A stretch of 64,000 bases of DNA from Robertmurraya korlensis (GCF_023715225.1 NZ_JAMBNS010000010.1:146353-210352), one strand, 5' to 3'. Positions 33,039 through 41,920 are shown, counted from the stretch's first letter. Made by a program: numbers and translations. Notes: generated by a model not told the origin, from the letters alone.

Positions 33039-33590
33039 TTATTCAAAGTCAATTTTAATATCCGCATACTGTCTTAAACCTACTATAACCTCACTAGGAG
33101 TGTATGTTAAATTGGGTTTGTTCATTACGTAGTTTATAATTGGTTTATTTGATTTAGCGTCTACTTCAAGTTTCCCAGGATCATATTCAATTTTCACCGA
33201 ACCAGCCCTAGGAATCCATCCTATATTGAATTCTTTTTTAGGACCATCACTAGAACGTCTAGAAATAGAAGAGATTGCTCCAAATCCATTTTCAATTTTC
33301 ATAAGCTCTTCTCCTTCTTGAGCTCTCCTGGCAATTCCTGCTAATAAGTCTTGCTTTCCCATTTGAGCTGCTTCTTCAATTCTTTTCCTAATTGATTTTA
33401 AATCTACATCTGCCCTAGCCTGTGTTTGGTCTATTGTTAGTTTACCCGGAATTCTCGTAATATTCACTGTCGCCTGTGGTTGCTCAATTTGTAATTCTCC
33501 CGGCGGTTGCTCAATCAGCATCTGCCCTTTTTGTGTTGTTATCTCGATTTGAGCAGGCGTTGTTTGAATTCGAATTTGAGGAATTCTCAA
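33039..33590 (-). CDS. yviE: YviE-like protein (DUF6470)
   Basis: 183-residue protein of unknown function always found in the flgL-fliW interval of Bacillus. The N-terminal third is repetitive (IEITTQKGQMLIEQPPGELQ; INITRIPGKLTIDQT style Q-P-x-G/A units), followed by a Lys/Arg/Glu helical stretch and a C-terminal part with VIVGLRQYADIKIDFE. No signal peptide. Supported by position and resemblance to YviE. Confidence 0.85.
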   Translation of the reverse strand: MRIPQIRIQTTPAQIEITTQKGQMLIEQPPGELQIEQPQATVNITRIPGKLTIDQTQARADVDLKSIRKRIEEAAQMGKQDLLAGIARRAQEGEELMKIENGFGAISSISRRSSDGPKKEFNIGWIPRAGSVKIEYDPGKLEVDAKSNKPIINYVMNKPNLTYTPSEVIVGLRQYADIKIDFE

Positions 33591-33607
33591 TTTTCCTCCC
33601 CCTTTAG

Positions 33608-33643
33608 TAAAAAAGGGCTACCTACTTTACGCAGGTCAGCCCT
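33608..33643 (-). terminator. Terminator between flgL and yviE
   Basis: Stem AGGGCTGACCT/AGGTAGCCCT followed by TTTTTTACT on the minus strand. It would part the flgM-flgL unit from yviE-fliW-csrA, or attenuate read-through into it. Confidence 0.82.
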
Positions 33644-33670
33644 AGAAATTCTTCGGTCGTTCTCTGACCA

Positions 33671-34552
33671 TTATCTTAAAAAGTCCATCAATGTTGGTTG
33701 AATAATACGCGCACCCACACTTAGCGCAGCTCGATGTACACTCTCTTGATTAGTCAGATCCATAATTACACGTTCTAGATCCGCATCTTCATTATCTGAT
33801 AATATTCGAGTTGAAATAACTTCTTGTTGATCGATTCGTGCCTCAATCATTTCTAAACGGTTATAACGAGCTCCTAGTTCAGATCGTTCTGCAGAAATTG
33901 TATCCATCTGAGTATCTAAATCACTCAGTAAGTTATTTAAATCAGCAGTACCTGTTCCACTAAGTGTTTCCTGAATCCCTTGTATAATATCAAACATTTT
34001 TTGTCCAAATACATTATCTGGATTGATATTTGATTTTAAGGATACTCCTCTAGATACCTCTATTGAGTAGTCGCTTGTATTCAAAGATACTTGTGGCGCA
34101 CCACTCCCACCATCTTGAACAGGTGGTTTGGATGTATTGGTACCATTAAAGATATACCTACCAGCTACTTGTGTATTAGCAACATTCATAATTTCCTTTT
34201 TAATTTGTTCTATTTCTCTCGCAATTGCCTCTTTATCAGAATCTGACAGCGTACCGTTAGAACCTTGTACAGTTAATTCACGCACACGTTGAAGGGCTTC
34301 ATTTACATGTTCCACTCCAGCTTCTGAGTTCTCCATCCAAAGGTAAGCTTCAGATAAATTTCGCTTGTATTGTTCAACCTCAGATAGATTTGATCGATAG
34401 TACATCCCTTTCATTGCAACTACAGGATCATCAGAAGGCTTTGTAATCTTTTTCCCTGTTGCTAACTGATCCTGATATTTTCCCATCTGTGTATAGCTAT
34501 TACTCAAGTTCCTTAATGAGTTAGATGCTAGCATACCTTGTGTTACACGCAT
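33671..34552 (-). CDS. flgL: Flagellar hook-associated protein 3 FlgL
   Basis: Junction protein joining FlgK to the filament. 293 residues with the flagellin-like N-terminus (MRVTQGMLASNSLRNLSNSY; GKKITKPSDDPVVAMK) and C-terminal helix (IMDLTNQESVHRAALSVGARI). Eleven bases downstream of flgK. Confidence 0.96.
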   Translation of the reverse strand: MRVTQGMLASNSLRNLSNSYTQMGKYQDQLATGKKITKPSDDPVVAMKGMYYRSNLSEVEQYKRNLSEAYLWMENSEAGVEHVNEALQRVRELTVQGSNGTLSDSDKEAIAREIEQIKKEIMNVANTQVAGRYIFNGTNTSKPPVQDGGSGAPQVSLNTSDYSIEVSRGVSLKSNINPDNVFGQKMFDIIQGIQETLSGTGTADLNNLLSDLDTQMDTISAERSELGARYNRLEMIEARIDQQEVISTRILSDNEDADLERVIMDLTNQESVHRAALSVGARIIQPTLMDFLR

Positions 34553-34563
34553 AATTTATCCAC

Positions 34564-36114
34564 CTACCTTCCGCCTGTTCCCATACCATTTATAATTTTA
34601 TCTAATAGTTCATCCTGTAAAGAAATCATCCTCGCAGATGCATTGTAAGCATGCTGGAATTGAATCATATTTGTCATTTCTTCATCCAAAGAAACAGAGC
34701 TTACTGACATACGTCTTTCTTCAACCGATTGACGAAGTGTACCACTGTTTGTTGAAAGTCTTGCAGCTTCTTGTGAATCTACAGCCATCCCACCAACTAA
34801 TACCTCGTAATAGTTTCGAAAGCTAGATTCCGTATCATTACCATATTTAAAAGGCTTATTAATAATATCGGCTAATGCTTTAATATTTGTTGCATCGCCT
34901 AGTGTAGGATTATCCTTACTTGCTGTTGCAATATTGTCTAGACTTGCCATAATTTCATCTGATACTTGCAAACGAGAGGCCATGCCTTTTTTATTGGCAA
35001 GATCAACGGCTCCATTTTCTGTATCTGAAAAAAATGCAGGGGTATCATCAGTAGTTGAACCGTTAATCTGGTTTGGTGTAGCACCAGCCTCATGCTGAAG
35101 GTTGAACTGATAGGCAAACATGTATGCCATATTATCTAATTCAGCTAACATATCTGGATAAACTCCGCTTACCTCACCTGAAGCATTTTGATATCCATAT
35201 GACTCAACAAGCGCTTTTAGTTTTCCACTTGTACTGAATTGTTGGAAGTCTACTTGCGTAGAACCAATTTGAACAGTTTTCACTGATTCATCGGTACCGT
35301 TAAAATTAACTGTAAGCTTATTATAGCCTGTCCCATTTACTAACTGGCCTAAGCTAGCACCATTTGCATCAAGTAAAGTGATATTCACTTTTCCTTCTGC
35401 AAGAGTGGATGCATTTCCACCACTTGAAGTATAATCCACTTTAATATTTACAAGTGATGATAATTGATCAATGAGTCGATCACGCTCATCGTATAGATCG
35501 TTAGGCAGTAGGCCATGTGGTTCAACACTAGCAATCTGGTTATTTATATTATTAATCTGTTCAGAAAGAGAATTAATTTCTTTTTCAGTAACCGTAATTT
35601 CATTTTTTAAGTCTGCACGAATGCTATTTAAAGAGCTAGCAAGATAGTTAAACGTTTCTGTTACAGCGACTGCACGTTGCCTTACAACTGAACGTGCTCC
35701 AGGATTACTCGGATTAACAGCTAAGTCCTGTAAAGATTGCCAAAATTGATCCATTGTTGCTGAAAGTCCGCTATCAGAAGGTTCATTCATTATCTCTTCC
35801 ATCTTCGTGTATGACTCAGCACGCGCTTCCCAATACCCAAGCTTATTATTCTCCCCACGGTATTGTACATCTAAAAAACTTTCTCTGATTCTTTGCACTG
35901 ACCCAGCAGCAACACCTGTCCCCATTTGTCCTGGCAGCTGCGGCTTATTTAGACCAACACTTGGGTACGGCTCCGTTTGAGTAAAATTAATTCGCTGTCT
36001 CGTATATCCCGGAGTACTCGCATTCGCAATATTATGGCCTGTTGTATTAAGTGCACTTTGTTGTGTAAACATCCCTCTACGGGCTGTTTCCAATCCCATA
36101 AATGTTGATCTCAT
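34564..36114 (-). CDS. flgK: Flagellar hook-associated protein 1 FlgK
   Basis: First hook-filament junction protein. 516 residues with N-terminal STFMGLETARRGMFTQQSAL and NIANASTPGYTRQRI, and the C-terminal MTNMIQFQHAYNASARMISLQDELLDKIINGMG. Length is normal for Bacillus. Follows flgN by 18 bases. Confidence 0.96.
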   Translation of the reverse strand: MRSTFMGLETARRGMFTQQSALNTTGHNIANASTPGYTRQRINFTQTEPYPSVGLNKPQLPGQMGTGVAAGSVQRIRESFLDVQYRGENNKLGYWEARAESYTKMEEIMNEPSDSGLSATMDQFWQSLQDLAVNPSNPGARSVVRQRAVAVTETFNYLASSLNSIRADLKNEITVTEKEINSLSEQINNINNQIASVEPHGLLPNDLYDERDRLIDQLSSLVNIKVDYTSSGGNASTLAEGKVNITLLDANGASLGQLVNGTGYNKLTVNFNGTDESVKTVQIGSTQVDFQQFSTSGKLKALVESYGYQNASGEVSGVYPDMLAELDNMAYMFAYQFNLQHEAGATPNQINGSTTDDTPAFFSDTENGAVDLANKKGMASRLQVSDEIMASLDNIATASKDNPTLGDATNIKALADIINKPFKYGNDTESSFRNYYEVLVGGMAVDSQEAARLSTNSGTLRQSVEERRMSVSSVSLDEEMTNMIQFQHAYNASARMISLQDELLDKIINGMGTGGR

Positions 36115-36132
36115 ATTTTCACGCCTCCACTT

Positions 36133-36621
36133 TTAGGCTTTTCGATTGAATAGTGAATTCGATGTGGACGGTCCGGACTGTTTAGGTGGTCCATAATTGA
36201 ATTCAGGTGTTTTTGGGTAAAACATGTCTAATGACATTTGGACAAATTGAAGTGATTGCTTAACTAGCTGAGAGTTCAGCTCATTTTGCTTTTGAAGAGT
36301 CTGTGCAACTTCTAATAGCTCCTCACGCAAATCAGCAAGCTTGCCCTTATTTAAATCATCTATAAATGATAAACAAGTAGAAATGGTAAAGTTCTCTTCC
36401 TCGACATGAAAAGGAGTGAGAAAATTTCTCACAACCTGCTGTCTTACTTGTTCGAATTTATTAATGGTTGGTAGAAGCTTTTGCTCTTCTTTAATGACAG
36501 TGTTAAGGGCCTCAATGTCCCCTTTTTCAATAACCGTCGTTTTCTGATAGGCTTTTTCGAGTAAGCTTTTATGCAAATCGAGAAGCCTTTCCATGACTGT
36601 TACTAATTGATCAGCGGACAT
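36133..36621 (-). CDS. flgN: Flagellar export chaperone FlgN
   Basis: Cytoplasmic chaperone for FlgK and FlgL. 162 residues, mostly helical (VTVMERLLDLHKSLLEKAYQ; IKEEQKLLPTINKFEQVRQQVV; QKQNELNSQLVKQSLQFVQMSL) with a disordered Pro/Ser-rich tail. Equivalent of B. subtilis YvyG by position and FlgN-family pattern. Confidence 0.92.
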   Translation of the reverse strand: MSADQLVTVMERLLDLHKSLLEKAYQKTTVIEKGDIEALNTVIKEEQKLLPTINKFEQVRQQVVRNFLTPFHVEEENFTISTCLSFIDDLNKGKLADLREELLEVAQTLQKQNELNSQLVKQSLQFVQMSLDMFYPKTPEFNYGPPKQSGPSTSNSLFNRKA

Positions 36622-36641
36622 CTAAGCCCCTCCTCTCGTGT

Positions 36642-36905
36642 TTATATTTTGAAGTAGTTAATGATGCTAGAAGCAGTTGCTGCTGCATCTGATTTGTAGG
36701 TTCCATTTTGAACGCGTTGTTTTAATTCTTCAACCTTTTTTTGACGAGCAGAATCAAGCTGATTAATTTGCTGCATTTCTTTCGCAGCGGAAGAAATCTC
36801 AACCTTATCCGCTTTAGCAGTTGTTGTGTTACTGACTTTATCAAGTTTGTTGATTGCTTTTTTATATGGATTAATTCCTGTTGGTCCAAGGTTGTTAATT
36901 TTCAT
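36642..36905 (-). CDS. flgM: Anti-sigma-D factor FlgM
   Basis: Binds and holds sigma-D until the hook is complete. 87 residues with the family start MKINNLGPTGINPYKKAINK and the conserved helix AKEMQQINQLDSARQKKVEELKQRV (within 45-70) and YKSDAAATASSIINYF at the end. AAGGAG before the ATG; own sigma-D promoter, giving the usual feedback loop. Confidence 0.95.
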   Translation of the reverse strand: MKINNLGPTGINPYKKAINKLDKVSNTTTAKADKVEISSAAKEMQQINQLDSARQKKVEELKQRVQNGTYKSDAAATASSIINYFKI

Positions 36906-36947
36906 GTATATCCATCTCCTTCAAAGTCCGTTCCAACTTCTACTAGT

Positions 36948-36975
36948 ATTATCGGACAGATAGGAGGTTTATTTA
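36948..36975 (-). promoter_or_regulatory. Sigma-D promoter of flgM-flgN-flgK-flgL
   Basis: On the minus strand TAAA (36972-36975), 16 bases, CCGATAAT (36948-36955). A second TAAA four bases nearer gives a too short spacer. Confidence 0.75.
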
Positions 36976-37033
36976 ACACTTTTATCAAAAATGTATCAAA
37001 ATAACTAAAATATATAGGTAGTTATTCCTATTA

Positions 37034-37450
37034 TCATTTTGAGTTTTTTGATGTAAAGTAAGTACCCTTTTCTCGTTTTAGCTGTTCTGCTTTAAATTCT
37101 TCATCCTTTATGTGCTGCTCTAGGTCCTTTTTAATTTCTAGTGCGCATGGCTCACATAGCTTACCCGCACGTATAATAGTCCCACATTTGTCACACGGAT
37201 ATCCAAGATTAGGAAATTGAGTGACCTTAAGACGACCGGAACGAATGAATTTTAACAAAAGCTCTTCTTCAATCCCTACAGCTTCTACAACTTGTAATAT
37301 CGTTGCCGCTCTATTTTCACGTTTTCTCATAAATCGAGACACTTGATCATAAGCTTGCTCTTCTTCTTTCCAGCACTTTTGACAAACGTCACGAAATTGA
37401 TTTTTTACATATATATCGCCACAACTCGGGCATGTTTCTATTTGAGCCAT
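37034..37450 (-). CDS. yvyF: YvyF-like flagellar operon zinc-ribbon protein
   Basis: 138-residue protein with four-Cys clusters (CPSCGDIYVKNQFRDVCQKC, 8-27; CDKCGTIIRAGKLCEPC) flanking a MerR/helix-turn-helix-like centre (AATILQVVEAVGIEEELLLKFIRSGRL). The B. subtilis counterpart YvyF precedes flgM and regulates late flagellar genes post-transcriptionally. Charged C-terminal tail. First gene of the flgM unit. Confidence 0.92.
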   Translation of the reverse strand: MAQIETCPSCGDIYVKNQFRDVCQKCWKEEEQAYDQVSRFMRKRENRAATILQVVEAVGIEEELLLKFIRSGRLKVTQFPNLGYPCDKCGTIIRAGKLCEPCALEIKKDLEQHIKDEEFKAEQLKREKGTYFTSKNSK

Positions 37451-37486
37451 TACTTTATCCCCTTTATTAAATATGTCGATAGACTC

Positions 37487-37492
37487 ATTATA
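37487..37492 (-). promoter_or_regulatory. Probable -10 element of the yvyF promoter
   Basis: TATAAT on the minus strand, 37 bases before the yvyF ATG. No convincing -35 hexamer sits at the right distance, so an activator or other signal may be needed. Confidence 0.45.
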
Positions 37493-37540
37493 GCTTGTCG
37501 ATTTGTGGAAGGGTATGAAAATTATTTGGAAGTAAATGTA

Positions 37541-37562
37541 TTCAATCGGTCGTTTGATTGAA
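37541..37562. promoter_or_regulatory. Imperfect 22-base palindrome upstream of yvyF (operator-like)
   Basis: Half-sites TTCAATC and GATTGAA around a GGTCGTTT centre. Same outer arms as the perfect palindrome 59 bases further upstream. No regulator gene of a fitting family is in the window. Confidence 0.6.
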
Positions 37563-37599
37563 GTGGGTATACGCCTTGAGGCTCTATACGTGGAGTAAA

Positions 37600-37621
37600 T
37601 TCAATCAAACGTTTGATTGAA
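37600..37621. promoter_or_regulatory. Perfect 22-base palindrome upstream of yvyF (operator-like)
   Basis: TTCAATCAAAC followed by its exact reverse complement. Form and size suit a TetR-type dimer site. A T-run follows on the + strand, but no + strand gene ends here, so a terminator role is unlikely. Between the two palindromes a further nested inverted repeat (GTATAC...TATAC around GCCTTGAGGC, 37567-37589) is visible. Confidence 0.65.
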
Positions 37622-37682
37622 CTTTTTTGAGGGTTTGTAAAAATAAGTATTTGTCGAATGTGCAATAATTAGTAAATAATCT

Positions 37683-37728
37683 TGGAAGGTAACCCGAGTC
37701 GGAAAAATTTTAGGATAGGCGACCTTCC
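37683..37728 (-). terminator. Possible weak terminator after the amidase gene
   Basis: GGAAGGT/ACCTTCC arms (37684-37690, 37722-37728) enclose a 31-base region with further partial pairing, 10 bases after the stop codon. The following T-run is poor, so termination is uncertain; it could be another RNA structure. Confidence 0.4.
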
Positions 37729-37737
37729 TCTAGTGAT

Positions 37738-38541
37738 TTATGAAGTTATCCTAGTTCCATAAGTTCGATCATAGCCTCTGTTTTTCAATTCAATGACAAG
37801 ATTCCTTGCATTTTCATAATCAGTAAATAATACAAACGAATAGGGATCATTTTCGGCTGGTTGCTCGTTTGGTCCATATGTTTTTAGCGCGACTCCCTGA
37901 GCTCGATATCCCCTTCCTTGGAATTCCCTAACAAGGTATCTCGCTTGCCAAAACGCTGTATTCGGGATAATAACTTTATACTCATCATTTTCTGTAGTCC
38001 TTTGTAATCCAAAGGCATTTGCTATTCCTTGCGCATGCCCTCTTGCTACATTTTCGATCCAGCTAGGATCCTTCATTTTCGCAGCATCTTCGGCATTATC
38101 TATAAAACCATTTTCAGTTAAAACGGCATCCATATTACTTTCTCTTAATACGTGAAAATCAGCCTGTTTGGAACCTCGATCAAACAAGTTATTTTTAGTT
38201 ATGATCTCTAGGTGGATAGCTCTTTGAATTTGTGCAGTTCTTGAGGCAGAAGATAAATTGCTAAGAATAAAATCCTCATATCCTCTTCCTCCCCCCGAGT
38301 TAATATGAATAGAAAGGAAAAAATCTGCTCCCCACTGATTAGCTGTATTCGTACGTTGATTAAGGGATACGGTTTGATCTCCTGTTCGACTCATTCTCAC
38401 TGATACATTGTTATATTCTCTTTCTAAAATTTCTCTAACTTTTTGAGCAATTTGAAGCGTGATATTCTTTTCTTGGATTCCATTTCCAACTGCTCCAGAA
38501 TCCGTTCCACCATGACCTGGGTCAATAAATATTTTCACCAT
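37738..38541 (-). CDS. N-acetylmuramoyl-L-alanine amidase, CwlC-like
   Basis: Zn-dependent Amidase_3 hydrolase that cleaves the peptide stem from muramic acid. Zinc and catalytic motifs are present: IDPGHGGTDSGA (His), QEKNI (Glu), SIHINS (His) and AVLTENGFI (catalytic Glu). The C-terminal 80 residues form two short SPOR-like repeats (WQARYLVREFQGRGYRAQGV; YENARNLVIELKNRGYDR). No signal peptide, as for the sporulation mother-cell enzyme CwlC. ATG at 38541 with GGGGTG ribosome site preferred over GTG at 38550. It sits between comFC and yvyF. Confidence 0.9.
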   Translation of the reverse strand: MVKIFIDPGHGGTDSGAVGNGIQEKNITLQIAQKVREILEREYNNVSVRMSRTGDQTVSLNQRTNTANQWGADFFLSIHINSGGGRGYEDFILSNLSSASRTAQIQRAIHLEIITKNNLFDRGSKQADFHVLRESNMDAVLTENGFIDNAEDAAKMKDPSWIENVARGHAQGIANAFGLQRTTENDEYKVIIPNTAFWQARYLVREFQGRGYRAQGVALKTYGPNEQPAENDPYSFVLFTDYENARNLVIELKNRGYDRTYGTRITS

Positions 38542-38640
38542 TGCACTCACCCCGTCTTTATTATTGTTTTACCTTTTCCCTTTTCTATATATAAGGCAAA
38601 CTGGGCAATGGCGGATTTTTTTATATTGTTCATAAAACTG

Positions 38641-39339
38641 TCATCTTGCAAACGTAATAGATGAAATGGAGTAAGCTCCATGGTCCTTTAACACCCTTGC
38701 TGCATGCATAATTGTTGAGCCTGTCGTATAGACATCATCCACAAGCACCACTTTCTTTCCCAAAACTTGTTCAATATTACTGAATATAAACACATTGTCA
38801 CTTCCAATTCGTTCTTTACGAGTCTTCTTAGATTGCTTTTTCGAATGATTCCGGTTTAATACATTTGCATGATTAAGTCCTGCCTCAACAATTAACGCTT
38901 CTGCCTGATTAAATCCACGTTCATATAAACGAGTCTCACTTAATGGGATAGGCACTAGAAAGTCATACTCGAGGTTTTTTATCACCCTTTTTAGCTCATT
39001 CCCAAAAAACTTTGAAATTTCATAATCCCCTCGGAACTTATAACGGCTAATCACCTCTTTTAGAAAATCATTATAGATATAAAGTGATATATTGCGTTCA
39101 AGAACTCCATTCCACTCTGCGTGTTCCTCCCAACGAACACAGTCGTAACATAACTCACCTTTTTGAAATTCCTCTGCCAAGCCTTCAAAAGGTCGACTAC
39201 AGCGAGCACAAACTTCTCCCTCTATAGGTACAAGCTGTTTTGTACATTGGTCACATAACAAAACCTCGTCCTCCCTAGAAAGCAAATTGGTCCAACCAAT
39301 TGCCAAGATGATCATTTCTCCACAGTAAAGGCATTTCAC
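38641..39339 (-). CDS. comFC: Competence protein ComFC (phosphoribosyltransferase-like)
   Basis: Needed for uptake of transforming DNA; partner of the ComFA ATPase. 232 residues: N-terminal zinc-binding cysteines (CLYCGEM; CDQC; CARCSRPF; CYDC) and a C-terminal PRPP-binding loop VVLVDDVYTTGST (about 195-207). ATGA overlap with comFA stop shows coupling. Confidence 0.95.
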   Translation of the reverse strand: MKCLYCGEMIILAIGWTNLLSREDEVLLCDQCTKQLVPIEGEVCARCSRPFEGLAEEFQKGELCYDCVRWEEHAEWNGVLERNISLYIYNDFLKEVISRYKFRGDYEISKFFGNELKRVIKNLEYDFLVPIPLSETRLYERGFNQAEALIVEAGLNHANVLNRNHSKKQSKKTRKERIGSDNVFIFSNIEQVLGKKVVLVDDVYTTGSTIMHAARVLKDHGAYSISSITFAR

Positions 39340-40694
39340 TCGTCAATCAGCCCCTTAACTTTAGCTTCTTTATTCATTGAAACGATCTGATGTTTAGCCT
39401 TTACCATCGACTCTGTCTTCCCATTATGAAAATAGGTCACATTGCCAGACGGTTTTATTACACTTCGACCAACCCTTCCTGCAATCTGAACAAGTGCCGC
39501 CTCTGTAAAAATCGGATCTTCAGCACCAAGTACAGCAACTTCCAGACCAGGAAATGTCACTCCCCTTTCAAGAATGGTTGTCGTTATAAGTAACGGAATC
39601 TCCCTCTTTCTCATCCTCAATACCTTCTCTTTTCTTTCAGGATCTTCCGCATGCACTGATTCAATTTTGTTATCAAACATTTGTAACAATGGCAATAACT
39701 TAAGCATCCATTCAACAGTCGGAACAAATACTAACATTGGCGTTCCAGCTAATAATCGCTGTTCAACCCACCTTTGTAACCTCACAGGTAATTGTCCTTT
39801 CTTAACCACCTTCCCCCAGTTGCCACACCAAACAAACTCAGGTTCTGGCAACGCACGCCTATGAAAACGAGCAGGAATCGTAACAAACTTCCGCTTCCCG
39901 CCCCGGCATTCCCTCTGCCATTTCTGGATAGGAGTAGCCGTTAAATAAATCAAACTCGAAGATTCCTTCCTAGCATTCTTCACAGCAAACTTGAGCATCG
40001 GATCTACAGAATAAGGAAAAGCATCCACTTCATCAACAATCATCACATCAAATGCTTCATAAAATCGTAGTAACTGGTGGGTAGTTGTAATCGTTAAAGG
40101 GGAAAACTGATGGCGGTCATCTGAGCCACCATATAAAGAAGCAACTTCTATAGAGGGAAAAACAGATTGTAATCTTGGAGTTAGTTCTAGCACAACGTCT
40201 GTACGCGGGGTAGCAATACACACTCGCTTGCAATTAGCAAAAGCCATTTCAATCCCTTTAAAAAGTAACTCTGTCTTTCCCGCACCACATACCGCCCAAA
40301 CAAGCAACTCTTCATTATGAGAAATAGCCTCCACCACTCGATCAGAAGCGACCTGCTGACCATCCGACAACGTACCTTTCCACTGAAGAGGAGCAGCATC
40401 TATCTCAGGCATCTCCCCACTCCATCCATACAAAGGCGTACACTCACTTACACGCCCCATCATGATACAAGTGCGACAATACAAGCACTTTTTCCCACAC
40501 CGTGCACATGGAAACTCAGCAAGCAACTCCATATCACTATTACCACATCGATTACAGTATGCACGACCTTTCTTTTCAACCACAATTCCAGGTCTCTGAG
40601 AAATACTTGGAGAATCAACTAACTCAAAGGGGATTTCTTCACGAAGAAGCTGCTTTCCAGCGAGGACATTTCGAAGGGGATTGACTAAATTCAA
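39336..40694 (-). CDS. comFA: Competence protein ComFA (DNA uptake helicase-like ATPase)
   Basis: Cytoplasmic ATPase that drives single-stranded DNA import during transformation. 452 residues: four-Cys zinc cluster about 47-76 (CNRCG; CARCGKKCLYCRTC), Walker A AVCGAGKT at 134-141, DEAD-type motif IVDEVDAF near 217, helicase C domain with ITTTILERGVTFPG and QIAGRVGRS. TTG start at 40694 with AGGTGAT ribosome site. comFB, which separates comFA and comFC in B. subtilis, is absent. Confidence 0.95.
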   Translation of the reverse strand: MNLVNPLRNVLAGKQLLREEIPFELVDSPSISQRPGIVVEKKGRAYCNRCGNSDMELLAEFPCARCGKKCLYCRTCIMMGRVSECTPLYGWSGEMPEIDAAPLQWKGTLSDGQQVASDRVVEAISHNEELLVWAVCGAGKTELLFKGIEMAFANCKRVCIATPRTDVVLELTPRLQSVFPSIEVASLYGGSDDRHQFSPLTITTTHQLLRFYEAFDVMIVDEVDAFPYSVDPMLKFAVKNARKESSSLIYLTATPIQKWQRECRGGKRKFVTIPARFHRRALPEPEFVWCGNWGKVVKKGQLPVRLQRWVEQRLLAGTPMLVFVPTVEWMLKLLPLLQMFDNKIESVHAEDPERKEKVLRMRKREIPLLITTTILERGVTFPGLEVAVLGAEDPIFTEAALVQIAGRVGRSVIKPSGNVTYFHNGKTESMVKAKHQIVSMNKEAKVKGLIDE

Positions 40695-40737
40695 ATTATC
40701 ACCTCATAATCCAATTTTCAAAAAACATCTGAAAACT

Positions 40738-40770
40738 ACAAACACCATTCCAGCAATCGCTGAAATGGTG
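40738..40770 (-). terminator. Terminator of degV
   Basis: Twelve-base stem CACCATTTCAGC/GCTGGAATGGTG with a four-base loop, followed by TTTGTAGTTTT on the minus strand. Confidence 0.75.
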
Positions 40771-40808
40771 CCTAATAATAAAAAAGATATAAGTTCAGTA
40801 ATCAAAAA

Positions 40809-41645
40809 TTATTTCTTTACCCAGCCAAGGCCCATAGAACCTTCACCCAAATGTGTACCGATAACCGGTCCGAAGTAACTAATCACAAATTCTACGTTTG
40901 GAAGCTCAGCTTCAAGTTCTTTCTTCCATTCATTTGCTTCCTGCTCGCGATTGGCATGAATAATCACTGCACGGTATTCCTCACCAGCAGAAGCTTCTGC
41001 CAACAAGTCTACCATACGACGCATCGCTTTTTTTCGTGTACGAATCTTTTCATACGGTACAATCTTTTTATCCTGAAAATGAAGAAGTGGCTTCACCTGC
41101 AACAAGCTTCCAATTAACGCCTGTGCACTTGATAATCTTCCGCCACGCTGTAAATGAGATAAATCATCCACCATAAAGTAAGCGTACAACGTTTTCTTCA
41201 TTTCTTCTAGCCTTGCCATGATTTCCTCTGGCTCCTTACCTTCTTGAGCCATTTGTGCTGCTTCTAGTACATAAAACCCTTGTACCATGCAGCTAATTTC
41301 CGAGTCAAAGGCAAATACATTAATATTCTCTACCATTTCTCCAGCTGATACTGCCCCTTGAAAGGTGCCGCTAATCCCGCTTGATAGGTGGATGCTAACC
41401 ACTGAATCATAGTCTTTCGATAGTTGTTCAAATAGCTGAACAAACTCACCAACGGGTGGCTGTGACGTGGTTGGAAGCTCGCGATTCTTTACCTCTTCAA
41501 AAAACTCTGAGGAGGTAATCTCTACTTCTTCTCGATACGTCTCAGTACCAAATATCACACTTAAAGGAATCATATGAATATTAAGCTTGTCACGCAGGTC
41601 TTTCGGGATGTACGCGGTACTATCCGTTACAACTGCCGTTTTCAT
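40809..41645 (-). CDS. degV: DegV family fatty-acid-binding protein
   Basis: Binds a single fatty acid; family members (FakB) present it to the FakA kinase for phosphorylation. 278 residues from the ATG at 41645 (AAAGGTGG ribosome site; the in-frame ATG at 41687 has none). TAVVTDSTAYIPKDL, TSQPPVGEFVQLF, HLSSGISGTFQGA and YFGPVIGTHLGEGSMGLGW are family motifs. Equivalent of B. subtilis YviA by position. Confidence 0.93.
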   Translation of the reverse strand: MKTAVVTDSTAYIPKDLRDKLNIHMIPLSVIFGTETYREEVEITSSEFFEEVKNRELPTTSQPPVGEFVQLFEQLSKDYDSVVSIHLSSGISGTFQGAVSAGEMVENINVFAFDSEISCMVQGFYVLEAAQMAQEGKEPEEIMARLEEMKKTLYAYFMVDDLSHLQRGGRLSSAQALIGSLLQVKPLLHFQDKKIVPYEKIRTRKKAMRRMVDLLAEASAGEEYRAVIIHANREQEANEWKKELEAELPNVEFVISYFGPVIGTHLGEGSMGLGWVKK

Positions 41646-41745
41646 ATAAAAGTAACCACCTTTGTTTTTCTCTACTATATGTCTCAAACATATTTTATAT
41701 GAAAACTATACAAATTGCATTACCTACACGCACATAAGGGAAATC

Positions 41746-41895
41746 TCAACTCGCTTCCTTTAAGCCCCTACGGTTCAACTCTTCCAAAATCAGTTCGACA
41801 AATTTGTTATCCAATTGATAATTTAATGCCTTGCTATAAACGGTAACTAAATCCTCATCTGATAAAATACCCAAAGATGTATTAATGGAAAGCAC
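41746..41895 (-). CDS. sda: Sporulation checkpoint inhibitor Sda
   Basis: Small antikinase that blocks KinA/KinB autophosphorylation when DNA replication is disturbed. The 49-residue product contains ILSDEDLVTVYSKALNY, then DNKFVELILEELNRRGL, aligning along the whole length with B. subtilis Sda (LSDELLIESYFKA...DFIELIENEIKRRSL). The start is uncertain: GTG at 41895; an in-frame ATG at 41901 has no ribosome site; GGGGGTG suits an unusual ATT at 41886, which would give 46 residues. Its promoter follows the degU terminator. Confidence 0.82.
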   Translation of the reverse strand: MLSINTSLGILSDEDLVTVYSKALNYQLDNKFVELILEELNRRGLKEAS

Positions 41896-41920
41896 CCCCA
41901 TTTATACTAGTATGAGTAGT

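Noticed and set aside
37600..37630. Perfect palindrome followed by Ts as a + strand terminator
   Set aside because: No + strand gene precedes it, the stem is AT-rich, and a related palindrome without a T-run lies nearby; operator is the better reading.
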